A stretch of 64,000 bases of DNA from Mucinivorans hirudinis (lineage in GTDB: Bacteria > Bacteroidota > Bacteroidia > Bacteroidales > Rikenellaceae). Position numbers and translations under genes: made by a program. Below, one piece after another: positions 17,443 through 25,407 of this stretch. The notes below the pieces were generated by a model. It ran no database searches. It was given only the letters and a program-made list of their open reading frames with translations, and was not told the DNA's origin. Position 1 is the first letter of the stretch. Each line of letters starts with the position of its first letter. The stretch is taken from positions 2,884,798 through 2,948,797 of the forward strand of contig HG934468.1 in the NCBI GenBank assembly GCA_000723505.1, in the 5' to 3' direction.

Positions 17443-18006
17443 TCATTTCCACACCTCTTTCCAATCAATTTCCGCAAAGCGGGGCAGGCTACGGTCTTTA
17501 TGAGAAAGCAAAATATCATCCTCACCAACCCCCCAATCCACAGCCAAATCGGCATCCGACCAAAGCACCCCGCAATCATATTGGGGGTGGTAAAACTCCG
17601 TGCATTTATATTGAAATTCCGTCCCCTCCTCCAGCGTTAGGTAGCCGTGAGCAAAGCGTGGCGGGATGTATAGCATATTTTTATTGTCTGCCGACAACAA
17701 AAAACTTTGCCACTTGCCAAAGGTCTCACTCTCGGGACGCAAATCCACCGCAACATCCCGAACCGCTCCCGCCGTCACTCTCACCAATTTACCCTGCGTT
17801 ATATGCCTTTGAAAGTGCAGTCCTCTAAGCACGCCTTTACGGGATTTGCTGTGATTGTCCTGCACAAATCGCTCCACGATACCTATCTCCGCAAAATCAC
17901 GTTCAGAATATGTCTCCATAAAAAAACCTCTCTCATCGCCAAAAATAGTAGGTTCGATGAGCACCAAACCCGAAATAGCGCTCTCTAATGCTTTGAATTT
18001 CCCCAT
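17443..18006 (-). CDS. rfbC: dTDP-4-dehydrorhamnose 3,5-epimerase
   Basis: 187 residues, the normal length of the RmlC cupin. ERGFFMETYSERDFAEIG near the start, QDNHSKSRKGVLRGLHFQ with the catalytic His, and PPRFAHGYLTLEE are conserved RmlC blocks. It epimerises carbons 3 and 5 of dTDP-4-keto-6-deoxyglucose as a dimer. It lies 79 bases after rfbA and 69 before rfbB on the same strand. Confidence 0.96.
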   Translation of the reverse strand: MGKFKALESAISGLVLIEPTIFGDERGFFMETYSERDFAEIGIVERFVQDNHSKSRKGVLRGLHFQRHITQGKLVRVTAGAVRDVAVDLRPESETFGKWQSFLLSADNKNMLYIPPRFAHGYLTLEEGTEFQYKCTEFYHPQYDCGVLWSDADLAVDWGVGEDDILLSHKDRSLPRFAEIDWKEVWK

Positions 18007-18085
18007 ATTACTCTTTTATACAACTATTATAGCCACCTTCACGCCACCGCGCGCGACGACAATAAAAAAGATTTCTCATCTTGTT

Positions 18086-18961
18086 TCACTCTTTTATCCT
18101 ACTCAACAAATATTGCCCATACTGATTCTTAGCCATCGGCTGTGCCACCTCACGCAGTTTTTCGACACTTATCCACCCCTTGGAGTAGGCAATAGCCTCT
18201 AAACAAGCAACTTTCAGCCCCTGTCTTTTTTCGATAACCTCTATGAAGGTCGAAGCCTCGGAAAGTGAGTCGTGCGTGCCCGTATCCAACCACGCAAAAC
18301 CGCGTCCGAGGAGTTGCACCTTCAATTCACCATCATTCAAAAATCGCTCATTTACTGTCGTTATCTCATACTCACCCCTTGCCGAGGGTTCAATCTTGTG
18401 TGCTACCTCTACAACCTTGTTCGGATAGAAATATAATCCCACAACCGCGTAATTAGATTTCGGTTCAGTGGGCTTCTCCTCTATGGAAATAGCATTTCCT
18501 TGGGCATCAAACTCCACAACCCCATAACGCTGCGGGTCTGAAACGTGATAGCCAAAGACTGTTGCATACCCCTGCTCGGCATTCACCACAGCCTCTTTCA
18601 AGAGTCTTTGAAACTCACTACCATAGAAAATATTATCGCCCAAGACCAAACACGCCGTATCGTTGCCAATAAACTCCTTGCCAATGGTAAAAGCCTGTGC
18701 CAAACCATCGGGCGAGGGTTGTTCGGCATACTCCAATCGCACCCCATAGTCTGCCCCATCCCCCAGCAGGCGACGGAAACCGGGTAAATCGTGCGGAGTG
18801 CTGATAATTAATATATCACGAATTCCTGCCAACATCAAAACCGAGATTGGGTAGTATATCATCGGCTTGTCATAGATGGGCAAGAGTTGCTTGCTCACAC
18901 CTTTTGTTATGGGATAGAGGCGTGTGCCGCTGCCTCCTGCCAATACAATTCCTTTCATCAC
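18086..18961 (-). CDS. rfbA: Glucose-1-phosphate thymidylyltransferase
   Basis: 291 residues. [19 protein letters not shown] is the nucleotide-sugar pyrophosphorylase signature and [12 protein letters not shown] the substrate loop of RmlA. It makes dTDP-glucose from dTTP and glucose-1-phosphate and is normally feedback-inhibited by dTDP-rhamnose. Two adjacent Met codons open the frame; either could be used. It starts 18 bases after the hemW stop. Confidence 0.96.
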   Translation of the reverse strand: MMKGIVLAGGSGTRLYPITKGVSKQLLPIYDKPMIYYPISVLMLAGIRDILIISTPHDLPGFRRLLGDGADYGVRLEYAEQPSPDGLAQAFTIGKEFIGNDTACLVLGDNIFYGSEFQRLLKEAVVNAEQGYATVFGYHVSDPQRYGVVEFDAQGNAISIEEKPTEPKSNYAVVGLYFYPNKVVEVAHKIEPSARGEYEITTVNERFLNDGELKVQLLGRGFAWLDTGTHDSLSEASTFIEVIEKRQGLKVACLEAIAYSKGWISVEKLREVAQPMAKNQYGQYLLSRIKE

Positions 18962-18979
18962 AAATACTTTTTCACAAAA

Positions 18980-20044
18980 TTAATCATTTATTTCAAACAG
19001 CGATGCGATTATTTTGTCGGAAATCAAAAAATCTTTCGCCTCTATAAAAACCCTGTCCCCGACAATATTTAGCCCTTGAGAGGGTAGAATTTTTCTGTCG
19101 AAACGTTGCTCGTAATCGCTCTTTGAAAAGCCGTCGGCAGTACGCAACCTTGTCATCAGAAATTCGTTGTGAGCATCCTGCTCTGTGAGACACTCCTGAG
19201 TTCGTGGTGCACCCTCTAAGTATAACTTATTGCTGCTCACATTCCATTCACGTCTATCGCAACCGTCAAAAGAGTGTGCCGAAGCCCCAACGCCAAGATA
19301 GGGTATCCCTTGCCAGTAGCCGCTGTTGTGGAGGGCACGAAAACCCTCGCGTGCAAAGTTCGATACCTCATAATGTTCATATCCGCTCCGGGTCAATGTT
19401 TTGTGCAGTATCTCGAACTGCTCGTCGCTGATGTTTTCGTCCACAGCCTGCAAACCACGTTTGCCGAAAATGGTATTGGGCTCTATTGTGAGATGATATG
19501 CTGAAATATGTTCAACACCAAGCTCCAATGCTTGCGCCAGATTCGAGTGCCACTGTTCGGTGGTCATAAAGGGCAACCCATACATAAGGTCGATGGTTAT
19601 ATTATTGAAGCCCACTTCGCGTGCATTACGCACAGCTCGGACGGCTTGAGCCGACGAGTGACGGCGATTCATCTTCTCCAAATGTTCATCCGTGAAGGAT
19701 TGTATGCCGATACTCAGTCGATTAACCCCTAGCGCACGCAACGCCTCGAGGTAATCAGTCGTGCAATCTTCCGGATTAGCCTCTAAGGTCAATTCCTCAA
19801 ACTGCGAGACATCCCAAAGCTCTCTAACCGTGTCAATGAGTCTCTTAAGCTGCTGCGCGGAGCAAACAGACGGAGTGCCTCCACCGAAATAGAGCGTCTT
19901 GGTCGAAGTAATAAAATCGTGCCTAATGCGCAATTCACGCTCAATGGCATCGACCATCTCATCAACTCTCAGGAGTGATGCCGAGTGGTGAAAATCGCAG
20001 TAATTGCAAATTTTTCTACAAAAGGGTATATGTATGTAAACCAT
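18980..20044 (-). CDS. hemW: HemW, heme chaperone of the radical SAM coproporphyrinogen oxidase-like family
   Basis: 354 residues. MVYIHIPFCRKICNYCDF gives Cys9, Cys13 and Cys16 for the 4Fe-4S cluster. FGGGTPS and SIGIQSF are typical HemW blocks. HemN-type coproporphyrinogen dehydrogenases are longer (about 450 residues) and have an extra conserved Cys in the cluster motif, so HemW, which delivers heme to target proteins, fits better. It heads the strand leading into the rhamnose genes, though a functional link is not expected. Confidence 0.88.
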   Translation of the reverse strand: MVYIHIPFCRKICNYCDFHHSASLLRVDEMVDAIERELRIRHDFITSTKTLYFGGGTPSVCSAQQLKRLIDTVRELWDVSQFEELTLEANPEDCTTDYLEALRALGVNRLSIGIQSFTDEHLEKMNRRHSSAQAVRAVRNAREVGFNNITIDLMYGLPFMTTEQWHSNLAQALELGVEHISAYHLTIEPNTIFGKRGLQAVDENISDEQFEILHKTLTRSGYEHYEVSNFAREGFRALHNSGYWQGIPYLGVGASAHSFDGCDRREWNVSSNKLYLEGAPRTQECLTEQDAHNEFLMTRLRTADGFSKSDYEQRFDRKILPSQGLNIVGDRVFIEAKDFLISDKIIASLFEIND

Positions 20045-20367
20045 TTATTTATTACCTTTGCGGCCAAAAATTAATACTCAGTTATAAAAGTTTAGAATTT
20101 ACTGATAATTATTTTTCACTAACCGATACAATAACTTTGATTGTCGCCAAGCACAGGGGGGGTATGGGTCTCTTGAGGTGTAATAATTTGATAATAAGCG
20201 CTTATTAAGCCCTCGGGCAAGTGCGTTGTTTATAGGATAGACGTAAAATAATATAACGGTAAATTGGCAATCAAACCGCAAATATAGTGCAATAATTCTT
20301 TCACACTGCTTAGTGTGAAAGAATTATGGCACAAAATTTGCTTTGTGGTGTCAAATTATTAATGCTT
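20045..20367 (+). other. Intergenic region between hemW and the PagL-like gene
   Basis: Two plus-strand -7 boxes are visible: TACCTTTG (20053-20060) and TAACTTTG (20132-20139), neither with a good -33 element. Most of the stretch is AT-rich without a credible ORF. At its end is a 16-bp perfect hairpin, listed separately. Confidence 0.5.
20292..20327. promoter_or_regulatory. 16-bp perfect palindrome ahead of the PagL-like gene
   Basis: ATAATTCTTTCACACT, a GCTT loop, then the exact complement AGTGTGAAAGAATTAT. It ends 40 bases before the preferred ATG at 20368 and contains the earlier in-frame ATG at 20326, which argues against that start. It could be an operator or an RNA hairpin. There is no U tract, so an intrinsic terminator is less likely. 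Confidence 0.6.
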
Positions 20368-21561
20368 ATGAGAAAAATAATACTCTTTTTCACTCTATTC
20401 GTAATTTCATACTCCGCAAATGCGCAGCTCTTTAAGGGCAATCGCTTCATATCTACTAGTTTAGGCGTGGGTTCTGTTGTGCCGACAAATGATTTTTTGG
20501 ACGGTTCTAATAGAATCCCTGCTTACAAATCACTTGCGCTCAGGTTTGGATATAGTTCGCTCGCCGCCACCTTGGACGACTATATATGGGGGCAGCCATA
20601 TATGGGCGTTGGATTTTTTGCAGCTGATTTTCGCCGCAAAAACGACCTGGGCAAACCGATGTCTATTTACCTCTTTCAGGGTGCTCGGTTGCATCAATTC
20701 TCCGACCGCTTCGGGCTGAACTATGAGTGGAATTTGGGTTGCTCCTTCAACTGGAAACCCTACGACCCCATCACCAACTCCGACAACGTGGCAATCGGTT
20801 CGACTATGAATGTACATATTGCCTTTAATCTCTATTTCAAGTATGCCCTTTCCAATAAGTTGAGCGCCAATCTGGGGGTGAGTGCAACACACTTTTCCAA
20901 CGGTTCATCCCTTCAACCCAATGCCGGCATCAACGGTGTGTCAATGCTTTTGGGGCTGGCGTATAATCTAGACCGTAAGAGGAATACCTCACGAAAGTAT
21001 GTGGGTGATGACGTTTTCGATTATCAGAAACGTTTTGTGAGCGAATATTCGGTACTTATTACAGAAAAACGTGTGGAGGTGGACACCCTCGGCACGCGGC
21101 TCTCTACCTCTTATCCGCAACAAGCTTTTCGAGTCTACGGACTCAATTATCTCTTCTTTTCTAAGGTAAGTGTGAGGGCGAGTTGGGGATTTGGCATTGA
21201 TGCTACATATGACGAAAGTGCAGGAATCACAGCCCTTGCACAAGCCGACCCTCGTACGGGTAAGATGGTGGATAGGGTGGTGCTTGGGTCTATACCCGAG
21301 AGGTTCTCCATAGGGCTGTCGCTAGTGGGCGAAACCTCTATGCCCTACTACTCGATTTTTGCCCAACTCGGTTACGACTTACTCCACGCCAAAGTGCCGG
21401 ACAGCCGTTTTTATCAGATTTTGGGAGTGAGGATACCCTTTAACGATACATTTTTTATGAAGTTTGGCATCCGCGCCACTAAGTTCTCAGCCGCTCAATA
21501 CCTCTATTTCGGCCTCGGGCTGAAGACCGAAAAGCTCAGAAATAGGTATAAAAAGTATTGA
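20368..21561 (+). CDS. Outer-membrane acyloxyacyl hydrolase (PagL-like lipid A deacylase)
   Basis: 397 residues from the ATG at 20368, whose product opens with a clean signal peptide ending ISYSANAQ; the frame extends back to 20326 but through a hairpin. The body is rich in alternating beta strands. SATHFSNGSS (His followed by Ser-Asn-Gly) matches the PagL catalytic His/Ser region, embedded in NLGVSATHFSNG. Family knowledge: PagL removes an acyl chain from lipid A in the outer leaflet. The protein is larger than Pseudomonas PagL, as is common in Bacteroidota homologues. It converges on the following barrel-protein gene. Confidence 0.72.
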   Translation: MRKIILFFTLFVISYSANAQLFKGNRFISTSLGVGSVVPTNDFLDGSNRIPAYKSLALRFGYSSLAATLDDYIWGQPYMGVGFFAADFRRKNDLGKPMSIYLFQGARLHQFSDRFGLNYEWNLGCSFNWKPYDPITNSDNVAIGSTMNVHIAFNLYFKYALSNKLSANLGVSATHFSNGSSLQPNAGINGVSMLLGLAYNLDRKRNTSRKYVGDDVFDYQKRFVSEYSVLITEKRVEVDTLGTRLSTSYPQQAFRVYGLNYLFFSKVSVRASWGFGIDATYDESAGITALAQADPRTGKMVDRVVLGSIPERFSIGLSLVGETSMPYYSIFAQLGYDLLHAKVPDSRFYQILGVRIPFNDTFFMKFGIRATKFSAAQYLYFGLGLKTEKLRNRYKKY

Positions 21562-21594
21562 CGGTTATATTATTAATTGCGTTTTCATTTCGGC

Positions 21595-24435
21595 TTAAAA
21601 GTCGAACGCCACGTTGAATCCGAACCAAAATCGTTTTTGATTACTGCTGGCAAACGTTAGCGAAACTGTGTTTGCCCCGGAGCGAATCAGGTTGTTTTCG
21701 ATGTTGATTACCACCCCGCCGGAGTAGTGTTTATCTGTTACCAGTCTCTGTTTTGAGTCGTTTGTGAAGTAGCTTCCTATGGAGTTATCAAAAAATATCT
21801 CACTCCATATACGGCGTAAAAATATCAAGCCGTCGATGCCGAACTCGGGATAGAATAGAGGCATAACATAGGCACTTCTAAAAGCACCATAGTTCTTCGC
21901 AGCCATCATATTTACCACCCCACGCGGAACAAGTGCTTTGGAAGAGAGCAGATAACGACTGTGATCGAATTGATGTTGGACGGTGGCGGTCAATGAGAAG
22001 GAGTGAGTTTTGGCGAAACCCGGCAGGTAGCCTCGCACCATTGCATTAGTGATTGTACTAAACTGCCGATGGAGAGCTCCAATAACGGTGGTTTGGATAG
22101 TGTAACCCAAGCGCGGCATCAAAGCCCTATAACCACGAGCCATAATGCTGCTCCAATATACGGAGGCGTTATAGGTAACCAAGTTGTCGCCGTGACCATC
22201 ACCTTGCATAAGGTGCGAATTAGCATAGTTGAATGAAACAGATGGCTGGAGCAATTTGGAGTTGGCACCCTTGCTCATCCTGAGCGGAAGGTAGAAGGAT
22301 GCGCCTACCCCTACATAAGGCTTCAAATTGTAAATCTCATAAGAGGATTCATAATTTAGCGGCACATACACCAACTGATAGCCGCCGCCATACTCGCCAT
22401 TTACATCAATCCGGACAGGAAGTCCCGTAAAGATGAAGCCACCACTGACCAAATTCATATTATTCACTCGTCCATAGGTTGCATACCCCCGCATATCCGA
22501 TAGTGTACTCTGGAAAAAGAGCGATACTCCAAGAGTCGGATTGACCAACTGTCGTTCATTGATAAGCGCTTTGCCGTCCACCCCAATTGGCGCCCAACTG
22601 TGTACATTGAAGTAGTGCAATGCTTTACGGTAACGTTTTTCGCCATCCAATGGGGTTGTACATCGGCTGATTTTTATGGTATCTATCTTGGGCACGTCCC
22701 ATTGATAGCGTTTCGGATTGAGGATATTGCGGGGAAGTCGGCTCCACTCCACGATTGTGGTGTCTGTAAGTTCGGTGCGCGAAATCATCCAACCACGCTC
22801 CGAATAGCTTGACAATAATAGAGTTCCCTTGTCCGGCGCTGCACATTCGGATGCCAACTTGGAGGTGGTCTGCTGGTACTCTCTACCCGTTGCGAGGTCT
22901 ATATAGTGCACCTCGTCCTTTCCGCTGGCAATGGAACTGAAAAAGAGTTTCCCGCCGCCAGCACGCAAATTTTTGACGGTAACAACAGATGGTTTGGTAA
23001 CCTCCTCGAAACCATCCTCGGAGACCGTCCCAATCCACATTCCGCGGTCGTCAAGGGCAATAAAATAGAGTCTCTTGGTGGAGTCGTCCCACGCTAAGGA
23101 GTGGAGGGTGGTGTACTCCTTGAAACGATACTCTGCTCGGGTTTGCGTAAAATCCTCGTTGTATACCTTGATGAACGAACGCGACTCTTGGTCAGTAGAT
23201 ATAGTCGCAAATCTCTTATCGGGCAGCGGGGTGACACAATAATTGACCCCCCACCTGTCAAATACCTCCGTCTTGCCCGTCTGCAAATCTAAAGAACGAA
23301 TCGCCGAAGAGTTTTTTTGCTCGTAAATCGGATTGGGCTTATACTCGGTCCAATAGAGCTTGTCACCCTCGATAATCGGTGGTGAACTCATACTACCCAA
23401 CATCTTAATTGTCCTCTGCCGCATTGTGGCGGTGTCTATGGAGACAAAACGCATAGGGTGGTCCATATCCCATTTGACGGCAATTATTTTATCTCGATAG
23501 GGCTGAGGGTATTTGTAGTCGGCGTGCAATCTCTTTGATGCTGAGGTGATTACACGAAAGTTTTCGTTCACCTCAAAGGTTGGCTGCCAAATAGAGTCCA
23601 ACTCCGCGAAGGCACGCAGAGCAATGTCCTTGTAGGAGGTTTTGTAGTGTTTGCGTAGATAGAAGTGGTCGGGGACTATGAGTATCGGATATCGAGCCGA
23701 ATACCGAAAAACCTCGCTCGTGACCGTTGGCGAGCAGTATGTCTCGGCAGCACTCATAACCTGATAACCGAACCTGTATATATCCGGAATGATGTCCTTG
23801 TATGAGCCTGCAATCCACGGATCTAGTCTGTTGAAATCCAGCTTACCCGCCATAGCCAAGCCGCGATAACCAAGTGTAAAATCGGGTTGTAATCCGCGCC
23901 CATACTCGGCAAATTGGGTTTCTGCATTTACGGCATCGCCCTCCAACTGCCACCTGACAACCGCCAAAAGACCCACGCTAAGCCCCGCCTCACCCAAAAT
24001 CCAAGTGGCTACCTTGGTTAGTCCCGTCCTCAGTTGCGACATCTGTGCCACGTGTCGATACTCGTGTACGGAAATCTGCTTGTCCCACGCCAAGGCACAC
24101 ATATCCATCGGGGCATTGGCGACCATCTCATCACGTTTGGGTGCCCAAACCACAAAACCGTTGCCAATCTGATTCTCCGTACGCAGAATAATGGGAATCC
24201 GGCACGTTGGCATTTGAAGATTATAGTTTATGTATGGATAGATGGTGTCTAAAATGGTGGAATAACGGCGCGCACCAATGTTAAACCCTTCGGGGAAGAG
24301 TAGACGATATTTGCCATCGTCAATTTGCTGCCAGCGGATGGTTGCAGAACCCCGACCACCGTAGTAGAACTGTCCGTACACCGTAGCGGCAAATAGGGAT
24401 AAAAGGATGGTTATTAATAGTTTTCTCACTGGCAA
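21595..24435 (-). CDS. Gluzincin-like domain, beta-propeller and outer-membrane barrel in one protein
   Basis: 946 residues with a signal peptide ending near TVYGQ. Residues about 55-250 hold HEYRHVAQMS (124-128 as HExxH) and LEGDAVNAET with a possible third ligand Glu165, the arrangement of gluzincin metalloproteases. Residues about 310-600 have repeated SxDxxT/GxxW strands like a TolB/WD40-type propeller. The last 300 residues are amphipathic strands ending WFGFNVAFDF, with a terminal Phe as in outer-membrane barrels. I infer a surface or periplasm-facing protease anchored in the outer membrane; I do not recognise a characterised homologue. It converges on the PagL-like gene with a 33-base gap. 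Confidence 0.7.
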   Translation of the reverse strand: MPVRKLLITILLSLFAATVYGQFYYGGRGSATIRWQQIDDGKYRLLFPEGFNIGARRYSTILDTIYPYINYNLQMPTCRIPIILRTENQIGNGFVVWAPKRDEMVANAPMDMCALAWDKQISVHEYRHVAQMSQLRTGLTKVATWILGEAGLSVGLLAVVRWQLEGDAVNAETQFAEYGRGLQPDFTLGYRGLAMAGKLDFNRLDPWIAGSYKDIIPDIYRFGYQVMSAAETYCSPTVTSEVFRYSARYPILIVPDHFYLRKHYKTSYKDIALRAFAELDSIWQPTFEVNENFRVITSASKRLHADYKYPQPYRDKIIAVKWDMDHPMRFVSIDTATMRQRTIKMLGSMSSPPIIEGDKLYWTEYKPNPIYEQKNSSAIRSLDLQTGKTEVFDRWGVNYCVTPLPDKRFATISTDQESRSFIKVYNEDFTQTRAEYRFKEYTTLHSLAWDDSTKRLYFIALDDRGMWIGTVSEDGFEEVTKPSVVTVKNLRAGGGKLFFSSIASGKDEVHYIDLATGREYQQTTSKLASECAAPDKGTLLLSSYSERGWMISRTELTDTTIVEWSRLPRNILNPKRYQWDVPKIDTIKISRCTTPLDGEKRYRKALHYFNVHSWAPIGVDGKALINERQLVNPTLGVSLFFQSTLSDMRGYATYGRVNNMNLVSGGFIFTGLPVRIDVNGEYGGGYQLVYVPLNYESSYEIYNLKPYVGVGASFYLPLRMSKGANSKLLQPSVSFNYANSHLMQGDGHGDNLVTYNASVYWSSIMARGYRALMPRLGYTIQTTVIGALHRQFSTITNAMVRGYLPGFAKTHSFSLTATVQHQFDHSRYLLSSKALVPRGVVNMMAAKNYGAFRSAYVMPLFYPEFGIDGLIFLRRIWSEIFFDNSIGSYFTNDSKQRLVTDKHYSGGVVINIENNLIRSGANTVSLTFASSNQKRFWFGFNVAFDF

Positions 24436-24632
24436 TATCTATTTTTAGAGTATTCTGTAAATTATACTGATATATTTTTGTGGTTGTTTTTAGAAGCCCC
24501 GTAACCCGCTTAATACCAAATATCACGTAACAATTACTACAAAAATCCCCACAAATTTAGCAATTTTTTTATACTTTCCCATCCTTTATTAAACCAATTT
24601 CGGAGGCAGCGTATGAACCTCAGTTTTGCCCA

Positions 24633-24671
24633 AAAACATCCCCTGCAACAAATAGCTACAGGGGATGTTTT
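24633..24671. terminator. Terminator-like hairpin
   Basis: 13-bp perfect stem, AAAACATCCCCTG paired with CAGGGGATGTTTT, 13-base loop, with A/T runs at both feet so it could act in either direction. It lies downstream of the minus-strand gene ending at 24913. Confidence 0.65.
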
Positions 24672-24787
24672 CCTGAGTTGTGCGCTCAATTCTGCGCGAG
24701 CGGCTCCATATGTCAATGTCCCTTACTTTTCTACATTAGTACTCCTAAAATTCTAACAGCAATAGTTCGTAAAAAATTTTCCGTTTT

Positions 24788-24816
24788 TGTCACCCCGCGA
24801 TAAGCGCGGGGTGACA
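24788..24816. repeat. GC-rich 12-bp hairpin
   Basis: TGTCACCCCGCG, loop ATAAG, then CGCGGGGTGACA. It stands out in AT-rich surroundings and sits just inside a family 2 repeat end. It could serve as a terminator for the minus-strand gene ending at 24913, or be part of the repeat. Confidence 0.6.
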
Positions 24817-24912
24817 ATCCACTATATTATGTGGATTTCCAACGTGTTAATTAACTTTTTAGCGAGCTAGCTGAATAGCAAAGAGTTGCACTCCGCAGAA
24901 CGACTGCTTGGA

Positions 24913-25227
24913 TTAGTTCTTCACCTCCTTGCCCTCTTTGTCGAGGATGACTATCTTCTGGCTGTTGTCCTCTTTTGAGTTGAGGGTGAGGCGTATTTGC
25001 TCGGCAGCTTCGTTGAACTCCACCTTGGCGATATTATAGAGTTCGCCGGCAAAATCCTTGACAGCTTTCTGAATTGTTTCGCTCAACTCTTCGAGTTTCA
25101 CCTCTTTCCACTCCTCTTGTGAAACTACCGCTATGGTAGAAGTTGCGTTTTGGTTGATTGCAGCATAGGCTACCGATGTTGTGTAGGCTCCGGCAAAAAT
25201 TGCAACGGTGAGAATTAATTTTTTCAT
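24913..25227 (-). CDS. Small exported protein of unknown function
   Basis: 104 residues from the ATG at 25227 (MKKLILTVAIFAGAYTTSVAYA signal peptide). A longer frame to 25368 adds residues unlike a signal sequence. The mature part is about 80 residues, lysine/glutamate rich, with two helices and a strand (KIVILDKEGKEVKN at the end), reminiscent of small periplasmic PepSY-like or sensor-associated proteins. It is divergent from the hybrid histidine kinase, so it may feed that sensor; this is inference from position only. Confidence 0.65.
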   Translation of the reverse strand: MKKLILTVAIFAGAYTTSVAYAAINQNATSTIAVVSQEEWKEVKLEELSETIQKAVKDFAGELYNIAKVEFNEAAEQIRLTLNSKEDNSQKIVILDKEGKEVKN

Positions 25228-25391
25228 CTCTCTGAAAGTTTTAATGGTTGATAATTTCACAGGATAGTCATCCAAATGGCGTGCCAAAGTGTCTATGCGA
25301 TTGATATACATTGCAGTATGCTTTATTACGCTCAATAAATAATGTGGAAAAGTGTGGAAAATCACCACACTGTTTTTGTGGAAATTATCTC

Positions 25392-25399
25392 TACCTTTG
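25392..25399 (+). promoter_or_regulatory. -7 box of the histidine kinase gene, 8 bases from its ATG
   Basis: TACCTTTG with the preferred kinase ATG at 25408. Transcription would start within a few bases of the ATG. TTTTTG upstream is too close (13-base spacer) to be a normal -33. Confidence 0.55.
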
Positions 25400-25407
25400 T
25401 CTCCGAG

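Larger units (their letters stand above)
24436..24912. other. Intergenic region with hairpins and a repeat end
   Basis: No gene is credible here. It holds two strong hairpins (24633-24671 and 24788-24816, listed separately) and, from 24759, a segment (GCAATAGTTCGT then AAAAATTTTC) that matches the end of MITE-like family 2 copies near 29216 and 44016. Confidence 0.6.

Noticed and set aside
25342-25407. N-terminal extension of the hybrid kinase
   Set aside because: The extra 22 residues lie upstream of the promoter box and do not resemble a membrane lead-in; ATG at 25408 fits better.
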